Below, piece by piece: positions 1 to 6,225 of a DNA stretch of 6,823 bases. Each line of letters opens with the position of its first letter. The first letter of the stretch is position 1. Origin of the DNA: CAZOGW01 sp964579415 (GTDB lineage: Bacteria; Actinomycetota; Acidimicrobiia; Spongiisociales; UBA5794); the NCBI GenBank assembly GCA_964579415.1, contig CAZOGW010000148.1:1-6823 (forward strand), written 5' to 3'. A program made the position numbers and the translations under genes. The notes under the pieces were generated by a model, which saw only the letters and a program-made list of their open reading frames with translations, was not told where the DNA came from and ran no database searches.

Positions 1-61
1 CCGCCTCATCAGCGGACCCCTGCCCTACTTACACCACTCGGCGGGACTCTCACTGCTGCGG

Positions 62-98
62 GATGCCGACGCGCAGCCCTCTGGCATCATTCGGCATC
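62..98 (-). terminator. Weak hairpin downstream of the ferredoxin gene
   Basis: GATGCCGA at 62-69 and TCGGCATC at 91-98 form a perfect 8-bp inverted repeat with a 21-nt loop. GGCATC at 83-88 offers an alternative shorter pairing with 62-67. It begins 17 nt beyond the ferredoxin stop codon, where a terminator would be expected. No T-run follows on the minus strand, so it is not a standard intrinsic terminator; it may only stabilise a 3' end or be chance. The remainder of 1-114 shows no supportable gene. Confidence 0.25.
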
Positions 99-114
99 AG
101 GTCAGAAGGCCGGA

Positions 115-474
115 TCAGTTACGTCGGGAGCGTTCCAGGCGCTTGGCCAGCTTCCTGGTGGCCTTGTTGCGGGCGGAGCGGCGCAGCATGCGCTTGCGGA
201 GGCGGCGGGAGGGTTTGCCGGCGCCCACAGAAACGGTGACGAGGTCGTCCCGGATGGCGGAGCCGCGGGCCTTCTCGATGAGCTCGAGGCGATTGCCGAT
301 GTTCACGGCCACGGTGGGTCCGGCGCACACGCCGATGCAGCCGACCTTCTCCACGACGGCTCCGGCGGACTCGAGGGCGTCGCACAGCTTGCGGTGGTCA
401 GGATTCTTGCGGCACGTCCCCCCGCCGCACACCACCACCGTTCCCCGGGCAATGGGAAGCGCCTCGGTTGTCAT
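115..474 (-). CDS. Thioredoxin-like [2Fe-2S] ferredoxin with basic C-terminal tail
   Basis: A 119-aa protein that probably carries one [2Fe-2S] cluster on a thioredoxin-like fold and acts as a cytoplasmic electron carrier or cluster-bearing partner. Cys16 and Cys21 (CGGGTC) plus Cys46 and Cys50 (CIGVC) give the C-x4-C...C-x3-C ligand spacing of thioredoxin-like ferredoxins and NuoE-type domains; Cys31 is extra. The ferredoxin part covers about residues 11-82. After it comes a tail (87-119) in which 17 of 33 residues are Arg or Lys, unusual for an acidic-surface electron carrier and suggestive of binding to nucleic acid or an acidic partner. The ATG is preceded by GGAAGG 4 nt upstream (plus-strand 479-484). 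It follows the PLP-enzyme gene by 96 bp with its own possible control region, so it may not belong to the same pathway. Family assignment is firm; role and redox partner are unknown. Confidence 0.85.
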   Translation of the reverse strand: MTTEALPIARGTVVVCGGGTCRKNPDHRKLCDALESAGAVVEKVGCIGVCAGPTVAVNIGNRLELIEKARGSAIRDDLVTVSVGAGKPSRRLRKRMLRRSARNKATRKLAKRLERSRRN

Positions 475-570
475 GCGTCCTTCCGTGGTGGGTCAGGTCA
501 ACCTGATTAACACTACCCGCATCGTGCAAATACGGCGAGCCGCGAAACGAGTGCTGCCCGTCTTCAGTGA
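475..570 (-). promoter_or_regulatory. Intergenic leader upstream of the ferredoxin gene
   Basis: This 96-bp gap separates the PLP-enzyme stop from the ferredoxin start and is more AT-rich than its surroundings. On the minus strand it has a TANNNT-type -10 candidate (TAGTGT, about 511-516), no clear -35, then a 14-bp palindrome and a GGAAGG ribosome site. No terminator for the upstream gene is evident, so read-through remains possible. The promoter call is tentative. Confidence 0.35.
493..506. promoter_or_regulatory. Palindrome TCAGGT-CA-ACCTGA, possible operator
   Basis: TCAGGT (493-498) and ACCTGA (501-506) are perfect inverted complements around a 2-nt centre. The site lies 19 bp upstream of the ferredoxin ATG, downstream of a possible -10, where a repressor dimer would block transcription. 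The regulator family is not recognisable from the site alone. Confidence 0.4.
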
Positions 571-1836
571 TCAGGAGTGGATCGTGTCCAGCGCGGTCCT
601 CAGGGCTTCGAGGTCGGGAGGCACGACGATGGGGGTGGCGCCGGTGCGGGCTATGGCGCGGCGGGCCGAGGCGATGTCCTTGAGGCCGCTCCCGGTGGAG
701 ATGAGGACGATGGTGTCGTCGACGCCGATGAGCCCGGTGCCGGCTGCCGCCAGTGCGCCGGCGTAGGGTGCGGCGGCGGCGGGCTCGGAGAACACGCCGG
801 CTGTGGCCTGCGCCGCCACCGCGTCCAGGATGGCGTCGTCGGGGACGGAGAGGAAGGCGCCGCCCGTCTGCATCACCGCACGCATCGCCTTCACCCGGTC
901 GCGAGGAAGGTCGGCGGAGATGGAGTCGGCGACGGTCGCGGCAGCGATGGGAGCTTTGGTGGCGACGTCGTCGCCGCTCTCGAAGGCCTCCACCAGGTAG
1001 GCGCTCCCCGCCGCCTGAACTCCGTAGAGGCGGGGGATGCGGTCGATCCAGCCGAGGACCATCAGGTCGGTGAAGCCCTTGTGGACCCCTCCGATGATGG
1101 ACCCGTCGCCGACGCCGACGAAGACCGCGTCGGGTACCTCCCAATCCAACTGCTCGGCGATCTCATGGGCCACCGTCTTCTTGCCCTCGGTCATGAACGG
1201 GTTGATCCCGGAGTTGCGGTTGTACCAGCCGTAGGCCGAGGCGGCCTCCATCGAGAGATCGAAGGCGTCGCCGTAGGAGCCCTCCACCAGGACGACGGTG
1301 GCCCCGTACACCAGGAGCTGTACCACCTTGGCCTCCGGGGCGGCCTGAGGGACGAAGATCACGCAGCGGCTCCCTGCGGCGGCGCACATTCCGGCGAGGG
1401 CGGCGGCGGCGTTCCCGGTGCTGGCGGTGGTGATCACCGGCGCATCCGCCTCGGCCGCCTTCACCACCGCCATGGCGCTGGCTCGATCCTTCAGCGACGC
1501 CGTCGGTTGGCGTCCCTCGTCCTTGACGTGGAGCCGGTTCACCCCGACGGCGGAGGCCAACCGGGGCAGCTCGTAGAGCGGTGTGGCGCCGACGTCCACC
1601 GGGGGCAGCGCCGGGACCAGGGGGATCGGCAGCAGCGGGCTGTAGCGCCACATCCCGGTGCCGGGCGGTTGGTCGGCTATCGCCGCCGGCGACCAGACGG
1701 ACCCGATGCGCTCGTAGTCGTATTCGACGTCGAGGGTACCGGCCGGGCCGCAGGTGGGGCAGGTCGTCGCCCAGGGGTTGTCGGGATACGTGGAGCCGCA
1801 CAGCGAGCAGCGCAGCCACAGCACCCGGTCCGTCAT
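571..1836 (-). CDS. Threonine-synthase-like PLP-dependent enzyme with N-terminal zinc ribbon
   Basis: A 421-aa fold-type II PLP enzyme of the threonine synthase / ammonia-lyase group. Residues 1-32 hold a zinc ribbon (Cys10, Cys13, Cys26, Cys29). The PLP lysine is Lys116 in PTASLKDR; STGN (139-142) is the substrate/carboxylate loop; GVGDG (241-245) would cradle the cofactor phosphate; TGSGLKD (381-387) matches the C-terminal threonine-synthase signature. A true ThrC uses O-phosphohomoserine, but paralogues include cysteate synthase and lyases. The ATG overlaps the carbamate kinase stop as ATGA and has no Shine-Dalgarno, so translation probably depends on re-initiation. The open frame extends to about 2328, but that part is antisense to no gene and simply out of frame with the kinase, so it is not coding. 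Context (carbamate kinase, carbamoyltransferase) and absence of thrA/thrB favour a catabolic lyase role; this is inference, and ThrC remains possible. Confidence 0.85.
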   Translation of the reverse strand: MTDRVLWLRCSLCGSTYPDNPWATTCPTCGPAGTLDVEYDYERIGSVWSPAAIADQPPGTGMWRYSPLLPIPLVPALPPVDVGATPLYELPRLASAVGVNRLHVKDEGRQPTASLKDRASAMAVVKAAEADAPVITTASTGNAAAALAGMCAAAGSRCVIFVPQAAPEAKVVQLLVYGATVVLVEGSYGDAFDLSMEAASAYGWYNRNSGINPFMTEGKKTVAHEIAEQLDWEVPDAVFVGVGDGSIIGGVHKGFTDLMVLGWIDRIPRLYGVQAAGSAYLVEAFESGDDVATKAPIAAATVADSISADLPRDRVKAMRAVMQTGGAFLSVPDDAILDAVAAQATAGVFSEPAAAAPYAGALAAAGTGLIGVDDTIVLISTGSGLKDIASARRAIARTGATPIVVPPDLEALRTALDTIHS

Positions 1837-2762
1837 GGGACGAGGTGGGTGCCGGTGAGCCCGGCGACGGCGTCGCCGATGCTGTCGGGGTCGGTGATGA
1901 TCACCCGCCTGCCGCCGGCCTCCAGGTACTCGATGGCGGCCTCGATCTTGGGTCCCATCGACCCGGCAGGGAAGTGGCCCTCGGCGAGGAGGCTGCGTGC
2001 CTGGGCGGCGGTGATCTCGTCGAGATCGGCCTGTTCCGGGGTGCCGAAATGGATGGCCACCTTCTCGACGCCCGTCGAGATGAGCAGCAGGTCGGCATCG
2101 ATCGACGTGGCCAGCATCGCCGCCGCCAGGTCCTTGTCGATGACGGCGGCCACCCCGCGCAACCCGGCCTCGGTGCGCACCACCGGGATGCCGCCCCCGC
2201 CGGCGCCGATCACCGTGGTGCCCGACTCGAGGAGGGCGACGATGGTGTCCAGTTCCACGATGCGCCTGGGGCGGGGCGAGGCCACCACGCAGCGCCAGCC
2301 GCGCCCGGCGTCCTCCCGCACCACCCATCCCTCGGCGCGGCGCTCCGCCGCCTTGGCCTCGTCCATGAACGAGCCGATGGGTTTGGTGGGGTTGCGGAAC
2401 GCCGGGTCGGTGGCGTCCACCTCCACCTGGGTGACCACCGACACCACCCGCTTGGGCACCCCCATGCGGCGGAAGTCGTTCTGCAGGTTCTGCTGCAGCA
2501 CGTAGCCGATGGCGCCCTGGGTGTCGGCGACGCAGGCGTCGAGCGGCACCTCGTGCAGCTCGTGGGCCGAGAGTTCGGAGCGGCGCAGGATGAACCCCAC
2601 CTGGGGCCCGTTGCCGTGCACGATGACCACGTCCCAGCCGTCGGCGATGAGCGGGGCGATGCGCTCGCTGGTCTCGGAGGCGGCGGCGTACTGGTCGGGC
2701 ACCGTCTGGTGCGCCGGGTCCTTGATCAGCGAGTTGCCCCCGATGGCGACGACGGCGCGCAC
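1833..2762 (-). CDS. arcC: Carbamate kinase
   Basis: A 309-aa cytoplasmic kinase of the amino-acid-kinase fold that catalyses carbamoyl phosphate + ADP to carbamate (giving NH3 and CO2) + ATP, the ATP-yielding last step of ureide and arginine fermentation routes. Family marks are all present: AIGGNSL (6-12), HGNGPQVG (49-56), the CVADTQGAIGY stretch (77-87), NPTKPIGSF (124-132), the GAGGGGIPV nucleotide loop (187-195), VIDKDLAA (207-214) with Lys210, and FPAGSMGPK (264-272). Length is normal for the family (about 310). Translation starts at a GTG only 2 nt after the carbamoyltransferase stop and the gene ends inside the next start codon, indicating tight coupling with both neighbours. No arginine deiminase (arcA) is beside it, so it probably serves another carbamoyl donor; it could equally be called a YqeA-type kinase. 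Confidence 0.95.
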   Translation of the reverse strand: MRAVVAIGGNSLIKDPAHQTVPDQYAAASETSERIAPLIADGWDVVIVHGNGPQVGFILRRSELSAHELHEVPLDACVADTQGAIGYVLQQNLQNDFRRMGVPKRVVSVVTQVEVDATDPAFRNPTKPIGSFMDEAKAAERRAEGWVVREDAGRGWRCVVASPRPRRIVELDTIVALLESGTTVIGAGGGGIPVVRTEAGLRGVAAVIDKDLAAAMLATSIDADLLLISTGVEKVAIHFGTPEQADLDEITAAQARSLLAEGHFPAGSMGPKIEAAIEYLEAGGRRVIITDPDSIGDAVAGLTGTHLVP

Positions 2763-2764
2763 GC

Positions 2765-3718
2765 CTACTCCATCGCCCCGAGCACCAGCGACAGCAGCGC
2801 CATCCGCATCACCACGCCGTAGTACGCCTCCTGCCAGTAGCGGGCGTGACGGGTGGCGTCGACGTCGGCGGGCAGCTCGTCCATGCGGGGCAGCGAATGC
2901 AGCACGATGGCGTCGCGCTTGGCCCTGGCGGCCAGCAGCTCACGGGTCACCCGGTAGTTGTCCGGGGTCCTCCCGTAGTCCTCGTCCACGTCGACCCGTG
3001 ACTGGGTGTAGTCGGCCTGCACCACCGGCTCCATGTAGATGACGTCGGCCTCGCCGATCACGTCGTCGATGTGCCCGGCGGTGCGAACCTGGAGGTTCTG
3101 CTCCGCCAGTTCCGCCCTGAACTCGTCGGTGACCGCCATGTCCTCGGGGGAGATGTACACCAGGTCGACGTCGAACTGGGTGAGGGCGTAACCCAGGGAG
3201 TGCATGGTGCGCATCCGCCCGTCGCCGATGGCGACGAAGGTGAGGCCGTCGATGGCGCCCCGCTCCCGCACGATGGTGTACAGGTCGGTGAGCACCTGGG
3301 TGGGATGTTCCCCCCAACCGTCCCCGGCGTTGATGACGGGGACGCTGGCCCAGCGCGCCGCCTCGTGGGGGGCACCCTGCTGGAAGTGGCGCATCACGAT
3401 GACGTCGCCGTAGTACTCCAGCATGTGGACGGTGTCCTTGATCGACTCCTGGTAGAAGTCGCCGGCCCGGGTCATCTTGGCGTCGGAGAAGCCGAGGACG
3501 TGGCCGCCGAGGCGGTGCATCGCCGCCTCGTGGGAGAGACGGGTGCGGGTGGACGGCTGGTAGAAGGCGGTGAGCAGCGTCTTGTGCGCCAGCAGGTCCG
3601 AGTTGCGCCGCTCCCGGGCGATCGGCTCCAGCCGGTCGCAGACCTGGAACACGTGCTCGAACTCGGCGCGCTCGAAGTCCTTCAACGACAGGATGTCCCG
3701 ACCGGCGAAGCTCCTCAT
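2765..3718 (-). CDS. Divergent aspartate/ornithine carbamoyltransferase-family protein, substrate unknown
   Basis: A 317-aa transcarbamoylase. The carbamoyl-phosphate site is intact: STRTR (56-60), RH (110-111), HPTQ (138-141), Arg170 in RMRTMHS, and HSLPR (274-278); the C-terminal RMALLSLVLG (305-314) is ATCase-like. Overall it resembles catalytic chains of aspartate transcarbamoylase. However, the 80s loop reads AGDFYQES (85-92) where E. coli PyrB has the lysine-rich GKKGET, so the Lys84 equivalent is missing. The TRVQ motif that carries Arg229 reads EPVVQ (230-234), so this aspartate-binding arginine is also missing, and HPLP has become HSLP. These changes argue against L-aspartate as substrate. 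No PyrI, carAB or pyrC is adjacent. An AGGAGG site lies 9 nt before the ATG (3728-3733). It is first gene of an operon with carbamate kinase, which suggests it runs toward carbamoyl phosphate. A housekeeping PyrB is less likely but not excluded. Confidence 0.85.
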   Translation of the reverse strand: MRSFAGRDILSLKDFERAEFEHVFQVCDRLEPIARERRNSDLLAHKTLLTAFYQPSTRTRLSHEAAMHRLGGHVLGFSDAKMTRAGDFYQESIKDTVHMLEYYGDVIVMRHFQQGAPHEAARWASVPVINAGDGWGEHPTQVLTDLYTIVRERGAIDGLTFVAIGDGRMRTMHSLGYALTQFDVDLVYISPEDMAVTDEFRAELAEQNLQVRTAGHIDDVIGEADVIYMEPVVQADYTQSRVDVDEDYGRTPDNYRVTRELLAARAKRDAIVLHSLPRMDELPADVDATRHARYWQEAYYGVVMRMALLSLVLGAME

Positions 3719-3814
3719 CCCCTACTTCCTCCTGAGCGCAGTGACACCACAGTCTGCCAGACTCCGTGGCGTCGAAGCCTAGAGAACCGCTCTCACTCCC
3801 TGCCGAAGGCCACG
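3719..3814. promoter_or_regulatory. Divergent intergenic control region
   Basis: These 96 bp lie between the oppositely oriented carbamoyltransferase and amidohydrolase genes and should contain promoters for both. It holds a strong AGGAGG ribosome site for the minus gene (3728-3733), a GAAGG site for the plus gene (3805-3809) 5 nt before its TTG, and a central palindrome. On the minus strand TAGGCT (about 3777-3782) fits a TANNNT -10 but I see no convincing -35 for either direction. No regulator gene is in the window. Confidence 0.55.
3751..3763. promoter_or_regulatory. Palindrome AGTCTG-C-CAGACT, candidate shared operator
   Basis: A perfect 13-bp dyad centred at 3757 and flanked by a second, imperfectly spaced arm pair: CCAC at 3747-3750 and GTGG at 3766-3769. 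Its position near the middle of the divergent region would let one repressor or activator control both transcription units. The TCTG-n-CAGA core recalls sites bound by GntR-family regulators of organic-acid and amino-acid catabolism, but that is a loose resemblance. Confidence 0.5.
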
Positions 3815-5449
3815 TTGGCGTCCATCCCTCCCACCCTGATCCGCAGCGCCTCGGTCGTAGACGGGACCGGGATCGACCCGCTCGTTGCCGATGTGCGGAT
3901 CTCGGACGGGGTTGTCGAGCGGATCGCCGCCTCGATCACGCCCGCAGAGGGCGAGACGGTGGTGGACGGCGACGGGCTGGTGCTGGCGCCGGGGTTCGTC
4001 GACCTGCACTCACACTCGGACCTGTACACCATCGTGCCCGCCGACGGGGGCGCCACCGTGGGCGACGCCCCCAAGCTGTTGCAGGGGTGCACCGCCCAGG
4101 TGTTCGGGCAGGACGGTATCTCGGCGGCGCCGGTGCACGGCCACGACCTGGCCGACTTCGAGAGGTTCCTCTCCGGCCTCGACGGCGAGATCGACCGGGA
4201 ACGGTGGACCTGGCGCAGCTTCGGCGAGTACATGCATGCGTTGCGGCAGGGGTCGTCCACCCGGGCGGCGGCGCTGGTGGGCCACGCCACGGTGCGCCGC
4301 TACGTGATGGGCATGGCCAACCGACCACCCACCGGCGACGAGCTGGGCGAGATGTGCGCCGTGGTCGCCGAAGCTCTCGACCAGGGGGCCGCCGGGTTCT
4401 CCACCGGGTTGGTCTACGTCCCCGCCGCCTACTCCACCACCGCCGAGGTCACCGCCCTGTGCGAGGTCACCGCCGGCAGGGACAAGCCGTTCTTCGTCCA
4501 CGTCCGCTCCGAGTCCGAGCACGTCGTCGAGGCCACCGACGAGGTCATCGAGGTGGCCGCCCGTTCCGGCGTCCATCTCCACTACAGCCACATCAAGACG
4601 GCGGGGGAGCGCAACTGGGGCAAGGCCCCCGAGATGCTGCGCCAACTCGAGGCGGCGGCGATGGGAGGGGTGCGGATCACCGCCGACATCCACCCCTACA
4701 CCGCCGGTTCGTCCACCGCCATCGTGCTCCTCCCCCCGTGGCTGCAGGACGGCACCAGGGCCGTCATCGCCGCCCGCCTCGCCGACCCCGCCGTCCGGGA
4801 GCGGGTCCGCCACCAGATGCTCCACGACGTCGACACCTGGGACAACTGGTACGACTTCTCCGGCGGCTGGGACGGTCTCCGCATCGCCGGCGCCGGCCGG
4901 TCCGAACTGGTGGGACTCTCGTTCTCCGAGCTCATCGCCCGCAACGGCGTCGGCGACCCACTCTCCCAGGACGGGTTCGATGTCGTCTTCGACCTGCTCG
5001 CCTCCGAGGCGTTCGGCGTCACCCTGATCTCCTTCAACAACGTCGGGGAGAACATCGCTCGCTTCTTCTCCCAGCCCTACACCTCGGTCGGCTCCGACGG
5101 CGTCGTCAACCCCGGAGGCCTGCCCCACCCCAGGCTCTACGGCACCTTCGCCCGGGTGCTGGGCCGCCTGGTGCGCCAGCAGGGGCTGGTGTCGCTTCCC
5201 GAGGCGGTCCGCAAGATGACGTCCCAGGCGGCGGGCATCGTCGGTCTCGGCGACCGGCTGGGTCGTATCGCGGTGGGCCGCCCCGCCGACCTGGTGCTGT
5301 TCGACCCGGCCACCGTGATCGACAACGCCACCTACGAAGAGCCCCGCCGCACCGCCGACGGCATGTCCGCCGTGTGGGTGGGCGGTCGCCTGGTGGCGAG
5401 GGACGGGGTTCTCTCCGCCACCGTCGCCCCCGCGGGGGAGGCGGTGTGA
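3815..5449 (+). CDS. D-aminoacylase / N-acyl-D-amino-acid deacylase-family amidohydrolase
   Basis: A 544-aa metal-dependent amidohydrolase (COG3653-type), which in characterised members hydrolyses the amide of N-acyl-D-amino acids. The beta-sandwich and TIM-barrel layout is complete: HSH (65-67) metal pair in APGFVDLHSHSD, STGLVY (196-201), HVRSE with His229, SHIKTAG with His259 and Lys261, the DIHPYTAGSS segment (291-300), GSDG with Asp428, HPRLYGTF (438-445), and the closing GRPADLVLFDP (488-498). In Alcaligenes D-aminoacylase a zinc-ligand cysteine sits in a GNCG motif; here the motif is GQDG with Asp100, so metal binding or substrate may differ. I chose the TTG start (GAAGG 5 nt upstream) because no ATG or GTG is in frame between the divergent gene and the conserved N-terminus. 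It is not preceded by a signal peptide, so it is cytoplasmic. Being divergent from the carbamoyltransferase operon, it may supply its substrate. Confidence 0.88.
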   Translation: MASIPPTLIRSASVVDGTGIDPLVADVRISDGVVERIAASITPAEGETVVDGDGLVLAPGFVDLHSHSDLYTIVPADGGATVGDAPKLLQGCTAQVFGQDGISAAPVHGHDLADFERFLSGLDGEIDRERWTWRSFGEYMHALRQGSSTRAAALVGHATVRRYVMGMANRPPTGDELGEMCAVVAEALDQGAAGFSTGLVYVPAAYSTTAEVTALCEVTAGRDKPFFVHVRSESEHVVEATDEVIEVAARSGVHLHYSHIKTAGERNWGKAPEMLRQLEAAAMGGVRITADIHPYTAGSSTAIVLLPPWLQDGTRAVIAARLADPAVRERVRHQMLHDVDTWDNWYDFSGGWDGLRIAGAGRSELVGLSFSELIARNGVGDPLSQDGFDVVFDLLASEAFGVTLISFNNVGENIARFFSQPYTSVGSDGVVNPGGLPHPRLYGTFARVLGRLVRQQGLVSLPEAVRKMTSQAAGIVGLGDRLGRIAVGRPADLVLFDPATVIDNATYEEPRRTADGMSAVWVGGRLVARDGVLSATVAPAGEAV

Positions 5450-6213
5450 CGCTCCCGGCCACGATCCGGGCGATCGAGGAGATAGCCATGGCGGCGCAGC
5501 CGGCGCTGTGGACGCTGAACTACGACGGCTGGGTGCTGCGCTTCTCGGAAGGACACACACGGCGGGCCAACTCGGTGCACCCGCTGTACCCGTCCACCCT
5601 CGAGGTCGGGGAGAAGATCGCCCGCTGCAGGGAGATCTACGAAGCCCAGGGCCTCCCCCTCGTGTTCAAGATGACCGCAGCCGCCGAACCGGCCGGGCTC
5701 GACACCGCCCTCGAGGAGATGGGCATCACCACCTCGGCGACCACCAGCGTGCAGGTACGCAACCTCGACGGGCCCCTCGACGAGCCACTCCAGCCCGTAA
5801 CCCTCACCGGCAGGCCCACCGGCGGCTGGCTCGACGCCTTCTGCCGCCTCACCGGGGTGCCCCCGCCGCGCCGCGACGTCCTGACCCGGATGCTCGACGG
5901 CATCTTCACCCCGGCGGCGTACGCCTCGGTCACCGTCGACGGCGACGTCGTCGCCGTTGGGCTGGGGGTCGCCGTCAACGGCTGGGTGGGCATCTACGAC
6001 ATCGCCACCGCCGAGCCCCTGCGCCGCCGTGGCCTCGGTCGCGACGTTGTCGGCGCCCTCCTGCAGTGGGGGCGGGAGGCGGGCGCCGCCGACGCCTACC
6101 TCCAGGTGATGGTCGACAACATCCCGGCGCTGGCCCTCTACGACAAGCTGGGGTTCGAGGAGATGTACCGCTACTGGTACCGCAGCGGGGACTCCGGGTC
6201 CGGCGGGCGGTAG
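5446..6213 (+). CDS. GNAT-family N-acetyltransferase
   Basis: A 255-aa protein with a C-terminal acetyl-CoA-binding GNAT domain (about 160-246). Motif A is RRRGLGRDVVGALL (193-206), and VDNIPALALYDKLGF (223-237) forms the conserved last helix and strand. The N-terminal half begins with a helix and the DGWVLRFSEGHTRRANS stretch (27-43), a recognisable signature of one actinobacterial/proteobacterial GNAT subfamily with no assigned substrate. The GTG start overlaps the amidohydrolase stop as GTGA and has GGGGGAGG 4 nt upstream (5434-5441). An internal ATG at 5488 has GAGGAG in front, but starting there would remove the conserved first helix (TIRAIEEIAMAAQPA), so GTG is preferred. Coupling suggests it could acetylate an amine released by, or related to, the amidohydrolase reaction; that is speculative. 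Confidence 0.88.
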   Translation: MTLPATIRAIEEIAMAAQPALWTLNYDGWVLRFSEGHTRRANSVHPLYPSTLEVGEKIARCREIYEAQGLPLVFKMTAAAEPAGLDTALEEMGITTSATTSVQVRNLDGPLDEPLQPVTLTGRPTGGWLDAFCRLTGVPPPRRDVLTRMLDGIFTPAAYASVTVDGDVVAVGLGVAVNGWVGIYDIATAEPLRRRGLGRDVVGALLQWGREAGAADAYLQVMVDNIPALALYDKLGFEEMYRYWYRSGDSGSGGR

Positions 6214-6225
6214 CCTCTCCGGCGT

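Noticed and set aside
1..15. CCGC-CTCATCA-GCGG hairpin resembling a tRNA-Met anticodon arm, or, on the other strand, a CTGATGA hammerhead core
   Set aside because: The anticodon-loop position 37 would be C, and no T-arm (GTTCRA) follows. On the minus strand CTGATGA lies within the hairpin loop rather than between two stems, and the GAAA core cannot be seen before the edge.
15..97. Short minus-strand ORFs of about 15 and 21 codons beyond the ferredoxin stop
   Set aside because: Very short, without a clear ribosome site or motif, and expected by chance.
533..542. CGGCGAGCCG as a terminator for the PLP-enzyme gene
   Set aside because: The stem is only 3-4 bp around a tiny loop, and there is no proper T-run after it.
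1837..2328. N-terminal extension of the PLP enzyme frame to a 585-residue protein
   Set aside because: The extra 164 residues are an Arg/Gly/His-rich translation lying wholly within carbamate kinase on the same strand in another frame. The zinc ribbon begins right after the ATG at 1836, which makes the usual ATGA overlap.
577..2505. Long 642-codon plus-strand open frame opposite the PLP enzyme and carbamate kinase genes
   Set aside because: It crosses two well-supported minus-strand genes and has low-complexity composition without motifs, which marks it as a GC-driven shadow.
2765..3718. Annotation as pyrB (aspartate carbamoyltransferase)
   Set aside because: Overall similarity is to PyrB, but the Lys84 and Arg229 equivalents and HPLP are changed, and the neighbours are catabolic rather than pyrimidine-biosynthetic. 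The symbol was therefore withheld.
4010..5560. Long 516-codon minus-strand open frame opposite the amidohydrolase
   Set aside because: It is antisense to a well-supported family gene, is rich in Gly/Val/Asp/His, and shows no recognisable domain. Such frames arise from GC-rich third positions.
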